Numbered from the stretch's first letter, positions 25,791 to 34,602 are shown. The stretch: 64,000 nucleotides of DNA from a bacterium (GCA_024226315.1 JAAELT010000696.1:25090-89089), one strand, 5' to 3'. The notes: a model not told the origin generated them from the sequence alone. Made by a program: numbers and translations.

Positions 25791-28700
25791 ATCGCTCTCG
25801 CTACACGGGTCGCGAACCGCCCGACGTCGTCGATCAGAGTGTAGATCGTCGGCACGATCATCAAGGTCAGGAAGGTGGACGTGGTCAACCCACCGAGGAT
25901 CACCAGCGCGACTGGCGCCCAGGTGCCGGCGCGGCCTTCGAGGGGGCCGAACCACTGCGGAAACAGGATCGGCGCCACCATCGGCAGCAGGCCCAGGATG
26001 GTGGTCACGGCGGTCATCAGGATGGCCCGCAGGCGGTGCCGGCCGCCGAGCAGCACCGCTTCGTCCCTGCCAGCGCCCTGGCGGCGCAGGCGGTTGACGT
26101 GGTCGATCAGCACGATGGCGTTGTTGACCACCACCCCGATCAGGATGATCAGGCCCAGCTCGGTGAAGTTGTCCCGCGCCTGACCGGCCAGCTTCATCAC
26201 CACGCCGACACCGATGAAGGCGAAGGGCACCGCGACCATGATCGAGATGGGGTGGGTGAAGCTCTCGAACAGCGAGGCCATCAGCATGTAGACCAGCAGG
26301 ATGGCGAAAAGCAGAGCGAAGTTGGCGCCCTCCTCGTCGCTCTGATCCAGGCGGTTCCAGCGCCCGAAGCTCCAGGTGTAGCCCGGCGGCAGGGGAACCA
26401 CGCTCATCACCTCGGCGATGCCCGTCATCGCCCGGCGCGAGGCGATCGGCGAAGTGGTCTCGGCGGTGACCGTGATCTTTGCGCGCCGGTTCTCACGCTC
26501 GATCGACCGCGGTCCCGCCACCTGTTCGAAGTCCGCCAGAGCGTCGAGCGGTAGACCCGAAGTGCCGGAGCCACCGGCGCGCACGGCGACGTTGCGTAGC
26601 TGGGTCAGGGTCTCCCGCGCGGCCTCCTCGTGCAGCATCACCAGGTCGACCTCGCGATCTTCGGTCTTGAGCGTCACCAGCGCCCGGCTGGAAAGCGCAC
26701 TCTGCACCGTCGCGGCCACCGCCTGGCTCGACACTCCGGCCTGGATCGCGCGTTCGCGATCGACCCGCACCCGCACCTCGTCGTCACCGCTCTCGAGCGA
26801 CAGGTCGACGTCCTGGATGCCGTGCAGGCCGGCGACGCGTTCCGCCACCTCGCGGCCCACCAGCTCGAGTACTTCCGGGTCGTCGCCGGCCAGCTCGAGA
26901 TGGATTCCCGATCTCTGGGGCCCCCTCCGGCTGCGCGCGATGCGGAAGTCGACGCCGGCCACCATCGGCAGCAGCGCGCGTACCCGGTCGGTGACCTCGG
27001 CGGTGGTCAGCTGGCTGTCGTCCTCGTCTTTCAGGTAGAGGTCGAAGCTGCGCTGTCGGCTGCGTCCGCGCGCCCGGCCACCGCCCAGGAAGTAGCTGTA
27101 GCTGATGTCGGCGACGTCGAGCTCATCGCGCTGGGCGTCGAGCAATCCCGCCACGTGGTCGAAGAGGCCCGCGGTCTGTTCCAGGGAGTAGTTGCGCGGC
27201 GTGTCGACGTGGACGGTGACCTGGCGAGCCTGGGTGCGAGAGCCGAAGGAGCGCTCGATCGAACCGAAGAGCACCCAGGAGCCGTAGAGCACCAGGCCGG
27301 CGAACGCCACGAAGGCGAAGCGATGACGCAGAGTGAAGCGCAGAACAGCGCCGTAGCCGCCGGTCAGGCGGTCGAGAAACGGCGTCGGACGGGGCTTCTC
27401 GTGCCCGAGCAGGAGGGCTGCCGCCATCGGCACCACGGTCAGGGCGACCAGCAGGGAAGCGATCATCACGATGCACACCGTGGTGCCGATCTCGACCAGG
27501 TAGCGCGAGAAGAAGCCGCCCCCGCCGCCGGACAGGAAGATCACCGGGATGAACACCGACAGGGTGGTGGCGGTCGAGGCCAGGATCGGCAGGGCCACCT
27601 CCGAGGCGCCGCGCAGGGCGGCGGTGGTCGAGTCCTCGCCAAGCTGCTCGACGTGACGGTAGATCGACTCGATCACCACGATCGAGTTGTCGACCAGCAT
27701 GCCCAGCGCCAGCACCAGCCCCATCAGGCTGACCACGTTGAGCGTCATCTCCGACCAGCCGGCCTGGCGCATCAGGAAGATCAGCACGAAGGTGAACACC
27801 ACCGACACCGGGATCGCCACCGCGATCAGCAGGGTGGTGCGCCAGCGGCGAAGGAAGGCGAACACAGCGAGCACCGCCAGCAGGCCGCCGAGGAGCCCGG
27901 TGTCGCGCAGCTGGGAGAGGCCCTTGCGGACGTCGACGGAGGAGTCGCGATAGACCCGGTAGGCGAAGCCGTCCTCGGCGGCGAGCGCGGCCAGCTCGGC
28001 CTTGGCGCGATCGACCACCGCCAGCAGATTGGCGCCGGATTCCTTGTAGACGCGCACGGTCAGCGACTCGGTGCCGTTCAAGAAGTTGAACGACTCCTGG
28101 CGCGGGTAGTCCCAGGCGATCTCCGCGACGTCGCCCAGGCGCAGACCGGCACCGTCGAGCGGCAGATCACGGATCTGGTCGAGGGTGGCGAGCTCACCCA
28201 GGCAGCGGACGATCAGCTTGCGGCTGCCTTCCCTTACCCAGCCGGCGGAGAGGTTGAGGTGGTTCTGTCGCAGTGCGCTGGTTATTTGCCGGACGTCGAT
28301 GGCGTGAGCGTCGAGCCGGTCGGGATCGAGCTGGACCTGAACCTCCCGGGTGCGTAGGCCGCGGACGGTGATCTGGGCCACGCCGTCGAGGCGCTCCAGG
28401 CGCGGCTGCAGTGTCCGCTCGACGTAATCGAAGATCCGCTCACTCTCCCAGCCGGGGCCACCGCTCAGATGGAACCGCATTGCCGGGATGTCGGTGGTCT
28501 GGAACCGCCGGATTCGCACCTGGCGCAGGTCGGACGGCAGCAGGTGGCGCACGCGGTCCACCCGGTCGCGCACTTCCACAGTCGCCAGGTCCATGTCGCT
28601 GCCGTCGACGAAGGTGAGGTCGATGCGCCCGTCGTCGGCGGAGGCGGCGGCGGTCATGCGATCGAGGCCGTTCAGCGTGCCCAGGGAGTCTTCCAGGGGA

Positions 28701-28924
28701 TGCACGATCAGGCGCGAGATCTCCTCCGGGGACGACGACGGATAGCTCGCCTGCACCGACACGTTGGACGACGAGATGGTGGGCAGGAACTCGAGCGGGA
28801 TCCGCTGCACGGCCAGCCATCCCATCACCAGCACGCCGAGCAGCAGCATGCCCATCGTCACCCGCCTCCCGACCGCGAAGCGGACGAGGGGGTGGATATG
28901 TTGTTCCTGACTCGATGTGTCCAT
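25787..28924 (-). CDS. RND efflux permease (AcrB/HAE1 family), first of two
   Basis: The 1045-aa permease begins at MDTSSQEQHIHPLVRF; an upstream extension is rejected because it lacks RND character. RND features are TM1 after RFAVGRRVTM, IPLEFLPTISSSNVSVQASY, the TM4 motif VLALGMLVDNSIVVIESI with the proton-relay Asp, and the second-half FESFTHPISIMVAVPFAFIG and GVVVNNAIVLIDHVNRL. It heads the operon; its stop overlaps the adaptor start by 4 nt. Two different permeases with one adaptor recall MdtBC-type heteromeric pumps, in which both subunits are needed; heteromer formation here is inference. Confidence 0.93.
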   Translation of the reverse strand: MDTSSQEQHIHPLVRFAVGRRVTMGMLLLGVLVMGWLAVQRIPLEFLPTISSSNVSVQASYPSSSPEEISRLIVHPLEDSLGTLNGLDRMTAAASADDGRIDLTFVDGSDMDLATVEVRDRVDRVRHLLPSDLRQVRIRRFQTTDIPAMRFHLSGGPGWESERIFDYVERTLQPRLERLDGVAQITVRGLRTREVQVQLDPDRLDAHAIDVRQITSALRQNHLNLSAGWVREGSRKLIVRCLGELATLDQIRDLPLDGAGLRLGDVAEIAWDYPRQESFNFLNGTESLTVRVYKESGANLLAVVDRAKAELAALAAEDGFAYRVYRDSSVDVRKGLSQLRDTGLLGGLLAVLAVFAFLRRWRTTLLIAVAIPVSVVFTFVLIFLMRQAGWSEMTLNVVSLMGLVLALGMLVDNSIVVIESIYRHVEQLGEDSTTAALRGASEVALPILASTATTLSVFIPVIFLSGGGGGFFSRYLVEIGTTVCIVMIASLLVALTVVPMAAALLLGHEKPRPTPFLDRLTGGYGAVLRFTLRHRFAFVAFAGLVLYGSWVLFGSIERSFGSRTQARQVTVHVDTPRNYSLEQTAGLFDHVAGLLDAQRDELDVADISYSYFLGGGRARGRSRQRSFDLYLKDEDDSQLTTAEVTDRVRALLPMVAGVDFRIARSRRGPQRSGIHLELAGDDPEVLELVGREVAERVAGLHGIQDVDLSLESGDDEVRVRVDRERAIQAGVSSQAVAATVQSALSSRALVTLKTEDREVDLVMLHEEAARETLTQLRNVAVRAGGSGTSGLPLDALADFEQVAGPRSIERENRRAKITVTAETTSPIASRRAMTGIAEVMSVVPLPPGYTWSFGRWNRLDQSDEEGANFALLFAILLVYMLMASLFESFTHPISIMVAVPFAFIGVGVVMKLAGQARDNFTELGLIILIGVVVNNAIVLIDHVNRLRRQGAGRDEAVLLGGRHRLRAILMTAVTTILGLLPMVAPILFPQWFGPLEGRAGTWAPVALVILGGLTTSTFLTLMIVPTIYTLIDDVGRFATRVARAI

Positions 28925-29103
28925 GGTGTCGTCTCGCGGCGCGAGAGGCCCGTTCCTGGCGATGATAGCCGGGGCGTGAGAGGCCACGACGATCCCCCGG
29001 CATTCTTTACATCCGTTACAAGCCGACCCGGTGGAGGTCGACGAGGAGAGCGCCGGCGCCAATCCCGGACCGGTGGCCGAATCGAGCTGACAACGTGCGG
29101 ATG

Positions 29104-29133
29104 GTTGTGAAGTCACAACGAACGCAATAGAAT
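29104..29133 (+). promoter_or_regulatory. Promoter and inverted-repeat operator of the RHH/RelE operon
   Basis: TTGTGA (29105-29110) and TAGAAT (29128-29133) are separated by exactly 17 nt. The -35 overlaps an inverted repeat GTTGTGA-ag-TCACAAC (29104-29119). Ribbon-helix-helix antitoxins typically bind such repeats to repress their own operon, so autoregulation is likely. A GGAG site follows before ATG 29154. Confidence 0.7.
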
Positions 29134-29153
29134 GAAAGTGAAGGAGATCGCGC

Positions 29154-29396
29154 ATGCCCAAGACCGTCACCCTGCGGCTCGACGACGAGACCTACCATGT
29201 CTTCACCAGTGCCGCCCAGGCCGAGAACCGGTCGCTCGCCAACCTGATCCAGACAGCGGCTCTGGATCGGATCCACGAGCAACAATTCGTCGACGACTAC
29301 GAGATGGCCGAGATCCTGGCCAACGAAGATCTCCTCGACCGCCTCCGGCGAGGCTCGCGGGAGGCCCGTCTGGCGAAGGGCCGTTTTGTTGAGTGA
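29154..29396 (+). CDS. Ribbon-helix-helix antitoxin
   Basis: The 80-aa protein opens with the RHH pattern: strand TVTLRLDDETYHVF, then helix AENRSLANLIQTAALDRI. A charged C-terminal tail (MAEILANEDLLDRLRRGSRE) would wrap the toxin. The ATG has AAGGAG 8 nt upstream. It overlaps the toxin gene, the usual translational coupling of type II toxin-antitoxin pairs, and should both neutralise the RelE-type toxin and repress the operon at the inverted repeat upstream. Confidence 0.82.
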   Translation: MPKTVTLRLDDETYHVFTSAAQAENRSLANLIQTAALDRIHEQQFVDDYEMAEILANEDLLDRLRRGSREARLAKGRFVE

Positions 29397-29667
29397 CTAC
29401 CGGATCTTCGAGACGAACCAGTTCCAGAAAGACCTCCGGCATATCTCCAGGGCTGGCCATGCCGGACTCACAGCCAAGCTGCGCCAAGGGGTCTATCCCT
29501 CACTGCGCCAGCGGCCTCGCTTCGGTCCCCACATCCGGAAGCTCAGGGGCTACAGTCCCGAGACTTGGCGCTATCGCGTCGGCAGATGGCGTTTCTTCTA
29601 TGAGGTCGACGAGGAACAGCGGATCGTCTTCATGACCGCCGCATCACATCGCGGGTCGGCCTACTGA
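29386..29667 (+). CDS. RelE/ParE-type toxin
   Basis: The roughly 93-aa basic protein fits the RelE/ParE fold: FETNQFQKDLRHI helix, then LRQRPRFGPHIRKLRG, TWRYRVGRWRFFYEVDEEQRIVFM. The last of these is the diagnostic YRVG-x-WR-x-FY-x-V strand pair. Start is TTG (29386 or 29389), overlapping the antitoxin stop. RelE members cleave mRNA on the ribosome and ParE members poison gyrase; sequence alone does not separate them here. The C-terminal residues MTAASHRGSAY include a His-Arg typical of RelE-like members. Confidence 0.82.
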   Translation: MLSDYRIFETNQFQKDLRHISRAGHAGLTAKLRQGVYPSLRQRPRFGPHIRKLRGYSPETWRYRVGRWRFFYEVDEEQRIVFMTAASHRGSAY

Positions 29668-29739
29668 TCGGCGTCACGAACGCCTCCATGGGCTTCGATC
29701 GTCATTCTCAACTCTTCGCCCAGCATCCGCCCCCGCAGA

Positions 29740-30489
29740 TCAGGGCTCCCGCTCGCTCTCTTCGTCCGGGGGGAGCCGGAAGTTGACCGTCAGGTCGTAG
29801 TAGACCGCGATGGGCTCGCCATCCATCAGCGCCGGCTCGAAACGCCACTGCTTGATCGCTTCGACAGCGGCCTCGGAGAGTCCGTGGGGAAGGCCTTCGA
29901 GCACCCTCACGTCGGAGACCTTGCCATCTTTCTCGATGATGGTCTTCACGAGGACCACGCCCTCGACCTCTTCTTGCCTGGCCTCTCGAGGGTAGGTGGC
30001 CGGTGTCGCCTCGATCACGAGCGGTGGTTGAATGTCTCCGTCAACGTCCACGGGGCCAGCGGGGGCGCTGCTCTGGGCCGGTTCCGACCCGGCCGGCGCG
30101 ATCAACAGGAAAAGATAGGGTGCATGCTCACCGTCGAGGCCGCCGACGACTGCCTGTTTGCCTCTGCGAACGGTCAGCGGCGTGTCGGTGAGCGCCAGCG
30201 AGCCCTCGAAGAACCGTACATGGTAGCTCGCCATGGCGTCGTTGAATCCCAGGAGCTTGATGCTCACCCGGACAGTCGAGCTGCTCGCCGGCGGCGGCAG
30301 GTCGCGGAGCTCACCGACCGCGAGCGAGAGGGGCATCCGGTACCGCAGCTCGACCACGCTGAGTCGCAAGGTGTCCACCAGGTCTTGAGCCACCTGCCCG
30401 ATACGGTGATGGGTCTTTCTGAGCGCGCGGTGGGCCGACGAGGGCCGCCCAATGCGCTTCGATGAGGGCGGCGAAGGCGGTGCGATCAC
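29740..30489 (-). CDS. TonB C-terminal-domain protein with uncertain 5' end
   Basis: The last 85 residues are a clear TonB C-terminal domain: ATPATYPREARQEEVEGVVL, IIEKDGKVSDVRVLEG, AVEAIKQWRFEPALMDGEPI. A beta-rich region precedes it (about 45-140). No N-terminal membrane anchor is visible, although TonB needs one to reach ExbBD. The first 50 codons overlap, in another frame, a piece of an ECF sigma factor, so the true start may be ATG 30336 or the gene may be a decayed fusion. It could energise the TonB receptor at 40.2 kb if anchored by a partner. Confidence 0.65.
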   Translation of the reverse strand: MIAPPSPPSSKRIGRPSSAHRALRKTHHRIGQVAQDLVDTLRLSVVELRYRMPLSLAVGELRDLPPPASSSTVRVSIKLLGFNDAMASYHVRFFEGSLALTDTPLTVRRGKQAVVGGLDGEHAPYLFLLIAPAGSEPAQSSAPAGPVDVDGDIQPPLVIEATPATYPREARQEEVEGVVLVKTIIEKDGKVSDVRVLEGLPHGLSEAAVEAIKQWRFEPALMDGEPIAVYYDLTVNFRLPPDEESEREP

Positions 30490-30532
30490 CGCCGGCGGCC
30501 CGTCGGACCAGAGCTGGCTCGGCCTGCTTCAT
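30440..30532 (-). pseudogene. Truncated ECF sigma factor N-terminus
   Basis: The minus strand reads ATG AAG then EPALVRRAAGGDRTAFAALI and EAHWAALV, the usual opening of ECF sigma region 1.2/2.1. After about 31 residues the sigma-like character leaves this frame, close to where the TonB-like frame begins reading AQDLVDT, weakly like the ECF AEDLVQDT motif. Only this N-terminal piece survives. Seen: start and motif. Inferred: a frameshifted or partly deleted sigma gene fused to the TonB-like gene. Confidence 0.4.
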
Positions 30533-30544
30533 GCCTATAAGAGT

Positions 30545-30561
30545 CTTTCGGAGGCCGAAAG
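30545..30561. repeat. Short inverted repeat upstream of the sigma fragment
   Basis: CTTTCGG-agg-CCGAAAG is a perfect 7-bp inverted repeat just upstream of the ECF sigma fragment start. It may be an operator or a small hairpin in the leader. Confidence 0.5.
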
Positions 30562-30599
30562 CGTGTACAAGGCGCGTGAAGTTTGCCGGGGGGTTCTAC

Positions 30600-30627
30600 G
30601 CGCACCGCGCACCGGTGCGCGGTGCGC
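30600..30627. repeat. Perfect 28-bp GC-rich palindrome after the CRTAC1 gene
   Basis: The left arm GCGCACCGCGCACC is followed directly by its exact reverse complement. It lies 3 nt beyond the stop of the CRTAC1 gene, between that gene and the downstream sigma/TonB locus. It could form a cruciform or a strong transcript hairpin; no T-run follows, so it is not a canonical terminator. It resembles GGTGCGC-type dispersed palindromes seen in other high-GC genomes. Confidence 0.8.
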
Positions 30628-30630
30628 ACC

Positions 30631-32301
30631 CTACGGGATCCGAACCTGGTACCGATGATTGACCGGTAGATCCCGTATCACTTGGTTCCCGCCTCCCGGC
30701 CAGCGCACGGTCAGCCGGTCCACCTTCTTCGCCGGCCCCAGGCCGAAGTGGACGGTCAGCGCGCTCTGTGACATGTACGACGAGCCGGCCGTCACTTCCC
30801 GGACCTGCCGGCGGTCGCCGGCTTCGACCTCGATCCGGGCGCCGACTCCCCACCGGTTGCCGGCGGCGCGGCGCAGGTCGACCTGGAGCCAGGCGCCGGT
30901 GCCGGTCGCTAGCATGTTCTCGTAGACTTCCGCCTGGTCGTTGACGTTGGTGACGATCAGGTCGAGATCGCCGTCGCGGTCGAGATCGCCGTGGCCCAGC
31001 CCGCGGCTGGCTCCGAGGTGTCTGAAGCCCGGGTCCGCGACCTCGCGGAAGCGGGCGCCGCTCGGTGAGGGACCGAGATTCTCGAACACCTGGTTCGGCT
31101 GTCTGTAGACGCTCGAGCGGTTGAACTCGGCCGCGTTCTCGCGCACGTGGCCGTTGGCGAAGATCAGGTCCAGGTCGCCGTCGTGATCCAGGTCTCCTGC
31201 GACCGTTCCAAAGGCAAGCCTGCGCAGCGTCGGCTCGCCGAGTCCCGAGACGAAGCGGTGGTCGCTGAATACGCCCGAGCCCCGGTTGCGGTAGAGGGCG
31301 TTGGTCTCGCCCTCGTAGTTGGTGACCACCAGGTCGAGCAGGGCGTCGCCGTCATAGTCGCCGACGGCCACCCCCATGCCGGCCTCGGGCAGGCCGCGGT
31401 GGCCGAGGGCCGTACCCGAGAGCAGCGACAGGTCCTCGAACCTGCCGTCGCCGCGGTTGCGGAAGAAGAAGTTGGGTGTCTTGTCGTTGGCGACGTAGAG
31501 GTCGATCCAGCCGTCGCCGTCGAGGTCGCCGAAAGACAGCGCCAGCCCGGCGCCGTCGGCATCTCCGAAGCCGGCCTCGCGGGTGGCGTCCTCGAAGACG
31601 CCTTCGCCGGAGTTGCGGTAAAGGCGGTCGGGTTGGCCGTCGTAGACGTCCGGCCCGCAATAGCCCCGCAGGCGGCGGCTCTGGTCGCCGCAGGGGATGT
31701 TGTTGTCGAGGGTGAAGTCGACGTAGTTGACCACGTAAAAATCGAGGTCGCCGTCGCGGTCGACGTCGGCGAAGGCGGCCGAGGAGCCCCACCGGTCGTC
31801 GGCCACGCCGGCGCTGGCGCCGATCTCGGTGAAGGCGCCGCCGTCGTTGCGCAGCAGGCGGTTGGGGCCGAAGGAGGTGACGTAGAGGTCGAGGTCGCCG
31901 TCACCGTCGACGTCGCCCGCGGCGCCGCCCGAGGCGTAGCCGCCGACGTCGACGCCCGCAAGATCGGTGACGTCGGCGAAGGTGATCGAGCCGGCGCGCG
32001 GGCCGTCGTTGCGGAACAGACGCGAGCGCGGCGCCTCTCCCTGGTAGCCGGGCAGCACGCCGCCGTCGGCGAAGAAGATGTCCTCGTCGCCGTCGCCGTC
32101 GTAGTCGAAGACCACCACGCCGCCGCCGTTGGTCTCGACCATGTAGTAGCGGCCGGAGGCGCCGTCGTGGTGACGGAAGTCGATGCCCCAGGCAGCGTCC
32201 ACGCGCTGGAAGCGGATCGGCTCGGCGGTGCCGACACCGGCGCCGAGCAACGGCAGGATCAGGATCGCCAGCGGGGCAGAGATTAGAGCGTCACGGCCCA
32301 C
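30631..32301 (-). CDS. CRTAC1-family exported protein (FG-GAP repeats + ASPIC/UnbV)
   Basis: The 556-aa protein has a signal peptide (LAILILPLLGAGVGTA) and then about seven FG-GAP/VCBS blades, each with a DxDGDGD-x-D calcium loop such as FDYDGDGDEDIFFADGG. It ends in an ASPIC/UnbV domain (about 465-555: NRWGVGARIEVEAGDR, GLGPAKKVDRLTVRWPGG). This is the CRTAC1 layout: a secreted calcium-binding beta-propeller of unknown role. The GTG start overlaps the stop of the hydrolase-TPR gene by 11 nt, so the two are co-translated. A paralogue lies in the divergent operon at 36.2 kb. Confidence 0.9.
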   Translation of the reverse strand: MGRDALISAPLAILILPLLGAGVGTAEPIRFQRVDAAWGIDFRHHDGASGRYYMVETNGGGVVVFDYDGDGDEDIFFADGGVLPGYQGEAPRSRLFRNDGPRAGSITFADVTDLAGVDVGGYASGGAAGDVDGDGDLDLYVTSFGPNRLLRNDGGAFTEIGASAGVADDRWGSSAAFADVDRDGDLDFYVVNYVDFTLDNNIPCGDQSRRLRGYCGPDVYDGQPDRLYRNSGEGVFEDATREAGFGDADGAGLALSFGDLDGDGWIDLYVANDKTPNFFFRNRGDGRFEDLSLLSGTALGHRGLPEAGMGVAVGDYDGDALLDLVVTNYEGETNALYRNRGSGVFSDHRFVSGLGEPTLRRLAFGTVAGDLDHDGDLDLIFANGHVRENAAEFNRSSVYRQPNQVFENLGPSPSGARFREVADPGFRHLGASRGLGHGDLDRDGDLDLIVTNVNDQAEVYENMLATGTGAWLQVDLRRAAGNRWGVGARIEVEAGDRRQVREVTAGSSYMSQSALTVHFGLGPAKKVDRLTVRWPGGGNQVIRDLPVNHRYQVRIP

Positions 32302-34291
32302 CGTCGGCCCTCGACATCTGCTGTTCCAGGCGGCTCAAGTTGCTCCGCGCAAGTGTGTCGCCGGGGTTCAGCTCCAGCACCCGCTCCAGCAAACGGCGCG
32401 CTTCGTCGGTTTCGCCACGATACTGCATCAAGGCGGCGAGGTCGCTTATCGCGGCGGTGTGGTCCGGCGCCAGCTCCAGGGCGCGGCGCAGGTCACGCTC
32501 GCCAGCGTCCAGGTCGCGGCGCCCGATGTGGACGGCGCCGCGCATGTAGATGGCGTCGGCGTTGTCGGGCGCCGAGCGCGCGGCGGCCTCGGTGCTGGCC
32601 AGCGCCTCGTCCACCCGGCCGGTGATCACCAGGGCGCGAGCTTCGAGCAGGCGCAGCTCCAGGGCATCCGGCGATTTCGCGATCTCGCGGCGTAATAGCT
32701 CGATCGCCTCGGCCGGGCGCCGGCCGTTGAGCAACGTCAACGCCGACGCCACCGCCAGGTGGCTGGCGCGTCCGTCCGCCAGCTCCAGGGCGCGCTCGAA
32801 CGCCTCCAGCGCCTCACCGGGACGGCCGAGCTCGCTGAGCGACCGGCCGAGGTATTCCCAGGCGTCGAGCGAGCGCGGATTGGCCGCCACCGCTCGCCGG
32901 TAGGCCGCGACCGCCTGTTCGAGCTCGCCGGCGGAGTAGTGGCGCAGACCGTTCTTGAGATCGGCGACGGTGTCGAGCCGACTCTTGGGGTCCGGCAGCG
33001 GACCGTCCGGTTCTGGAGCTGTCGAGCCCACGTAGCCGAGTGCCTCCAGCGCCCGGCGTTCTTCGGGGTCGACGGCGCCGGGTGCCTGGAGCGTGCGCTC
33101 GTAGCCGGAGAGCTCTTTCCGTAGCCGGGCGGTTACGCTTCTCTCCTGCCACACGATGTTGCTCGTCTCTCCGGGATCTGCTTCGAGATCGTAGAGCTCG
33201 GGGTCCGGGCCTTCGATGAAGTGGTAGCGGCCGTCGACCAGCGAGGCGAGGTCGCTCCAGCCGAAGTGTAGGCGGGGGAAGAACGTCTCCGCGTAGATCG
33301 TGCGGGAGGAGGTCTCGCCGTCGCGTGCTCTCAGCAGCGAGACGCCGGCGAGCCCTTCGGGCCGCGAGATTCCCGTCAGGTCGAGCAGGGTGGGGAAGAC
33401 GTCGACCAAGGCGACCGGCGTCGCGACGGACGTGCCGCCACGGTCGCCGGAGGGCAGTTTGACCAGCAGCGGCACCTGCAGGCTCTCGCGGTAGAGCAGC
33501 ACGCCGTGCTCGTCTTCGCCGTGGTCGCCGAGACCCTCACCGTGATCGGAGAGCAGCACGATCACCGAGCGGTCGTAGAGGTCGAGGGCCCGCAGCTCGT
33601 CGAGCAGCTCGCCGACGATCCGGTCCGCCTCGGCGACCTCGCCGTCGTAGGGTGAGGCGTAGAGTGAGGGATTCGGAGGATCGTAAGGGGTGTGGGGCTC
33701 GAAGAGGTGGAGAAAGAAGAAGAACGGATCATTCGACCGTTGCCGCAGCCACGGCAGAGCCGAGTCGAGGGTCTCGCCGCCGGCCCGCTGCAAGCCGCCG
33801 ACACCGACTCGCGGGCGCTGCTCGATCGAGTCCTGGTAGAAATCGAAACCGTCGGCGAAGCCCAGGTCGCCGCGAAGCACGTAGGCCGAGATCGCCGCGC
33901 CAGTGTCGTAGCCGGTTTCCGCCAGCAGTCGCGGCAGGTATGCGACGGCGCCCGACTCGAAGTGGTAGCCGATATTGTCGCGCACGCCGTGCTCGGCGGG
34001 CAGCAGCCCGGTGAGGATCGAGGCGTGCGACGGGATGGTCAGCGGCGCCTGGGCGTAGGCGCGCTCGAACAGGATCGAGTCCGCCCGCAGCGCGTCGATC
34101 GCCGGGGTTTCGACGCCGTCGTAGCCGTAGGCGGGAAGCCGGTCCGAGCGCAGGGTGTCGATCGAGATCAGGACGATCGAGGGCGGCGTCTCGGCCGATT
34201 CGCGTTCGTCCGGCCCGACGGTCTCGGGTGGCGCTCCGCATCCGGCCAGTGTGAGGACCCCGGCGCAGGCCAGGAGAACGGAGAGTCGCAT
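32291..34291 (-). CDS. Sulfatase-superfamily hydrolase (Thr-type active site) fused to TPRs, lipoprotein
   Basis: The 666-aa protein has lipobox LAGC (Cys18) and a sulfatase/alkaline-phosphatase-superfamily domain (about 38-440). Metal-site residues are seen in LISIDTLRSD (Asp45) and LLSDHGEGLGDHGEDEHG. The nucleophile region is LTIPSHASILTG, with Thr85 where formylglycine sulfatases have Cys or Ser and His where they have Arg. A linker ALGYVG...DGPLPDPKSRLDT leads to TPRs (about 480-660). Phosphodiester, phosphonate or phosphoryl-transfer chemistry is therefore more likely than sulfate hydrolysis. It overlaps the CRTAC1 gene and is the first gene of that operon; TAGACT lies 10 nt before its ATG. 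Confidence 0.9.
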   Translation of the reverse strand: MRLSVLLACAGVLTLAGCGAPPETVGPDERESAETPPSIVLISIDTLRSDRLPAYGYDGVETPAIDALRADSILFERAYAQAPLTIPSHASILTGLLPAEHGVRDNIGYHFESGAVAYLPRLLAETGYDTGAAISAYVLRGDLGFADGFDFYQDSIEQRPRVGVGGLQRAGGETLDSALPWLRQRSNDPFFFFLHLFEPHTPYDPPNPSLYASPYDGEVAEADRIVGELLDELRALDLYDRSVIVLLSDHGEGLGDHGEDEHGVLLYRESLQVPLLVKLPSGDRGGTSVATPVALVDVFPTLLDLTGISRPEGLAGVSLLRARDGETSSRTIYAETFFPRLHFGWSDLASLVDGRYHFIEGPDPELYDLEADPGETSNIVWQERSVTARLRKELSGYERTLQAPGAVDPEERRALEALGYVGSTAPEPDGPLPDPKSRLDTVADLKNGLRHYSAGELEQAVAAYRRAVAANPRSLDAWEYLGRSLSELGRPGEALEAFERALELADGRASHLAVASALTLLNGRRPAEAIELLRREIAKSPDALELRLLEARALVITGRVDEALASTEAAARSAPDNADAIYMRGAVHIGRRDLDAGERDLRRALELAPDHTAAISDLAALMQYRGETDEARRLLERVLELNPGDTLARSNLSRLEQQMSRADGGP

Positions 34292-34301
34292 CGGCGGGCT
34301 C

Positions 34302-34307
34302 AGTCTA
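34302..34307 (-). promoter_or_regulatory. Candidate -10 box (TAGACT) for the hydrolase-TPR/CRTAC1 operon
   Basis: TAGACT on the minus strand ends 10 nt before ATG 34291, predicting a leader of only a few nucleotides. Confidence 0.45.
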
Positions 34308-34596
34308 GCAGCCGTCTCGCGACATCGAAGCCGCGACGGGTGCCGCCCGCGCCTCGATTCGCCATGGGAGGCCCGGTGGCCGGCGTCGGGCGATCGGATT
34401 GCCGATCGGAAGCGACGGAGGCCGCCGCTCGAGCCGATTTCGACCGGCAAACGGGCGAACGGCCACCGTTCGGCGGGCTGATGACCGATCGAACGCCCAT
34501 GTCGGCGCCGATCGGTCGTCACCGGCGGCTGGCGAGACGGGGCGGGGCGTCGAATCGACAGTTCGAGCCGCATCCCAGCCGAGAGCGGCGAACGGT

Positions 34597-34602
34597 TAGA
34601 CT
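34597..34602 (+). promoter_or_regulatory. Candidate -10 box (TAGACT) for the TPR/CRTAC1/TPR operon
   Basis: TAGACT ends 5 nt before GTG 34608 and 8 nt before ATG 34611, with no Shine-Dalgarno. It mirrors the box of the divergent operon. Confidence 0.5.

Noticed and set aside
29401..29410. Possible frameshift in the RelE-type toxin start
   Set aside because: The toxin reads cleanly from TTG through its end; unusual start codon and overlap are normal for coupled toxin genes.
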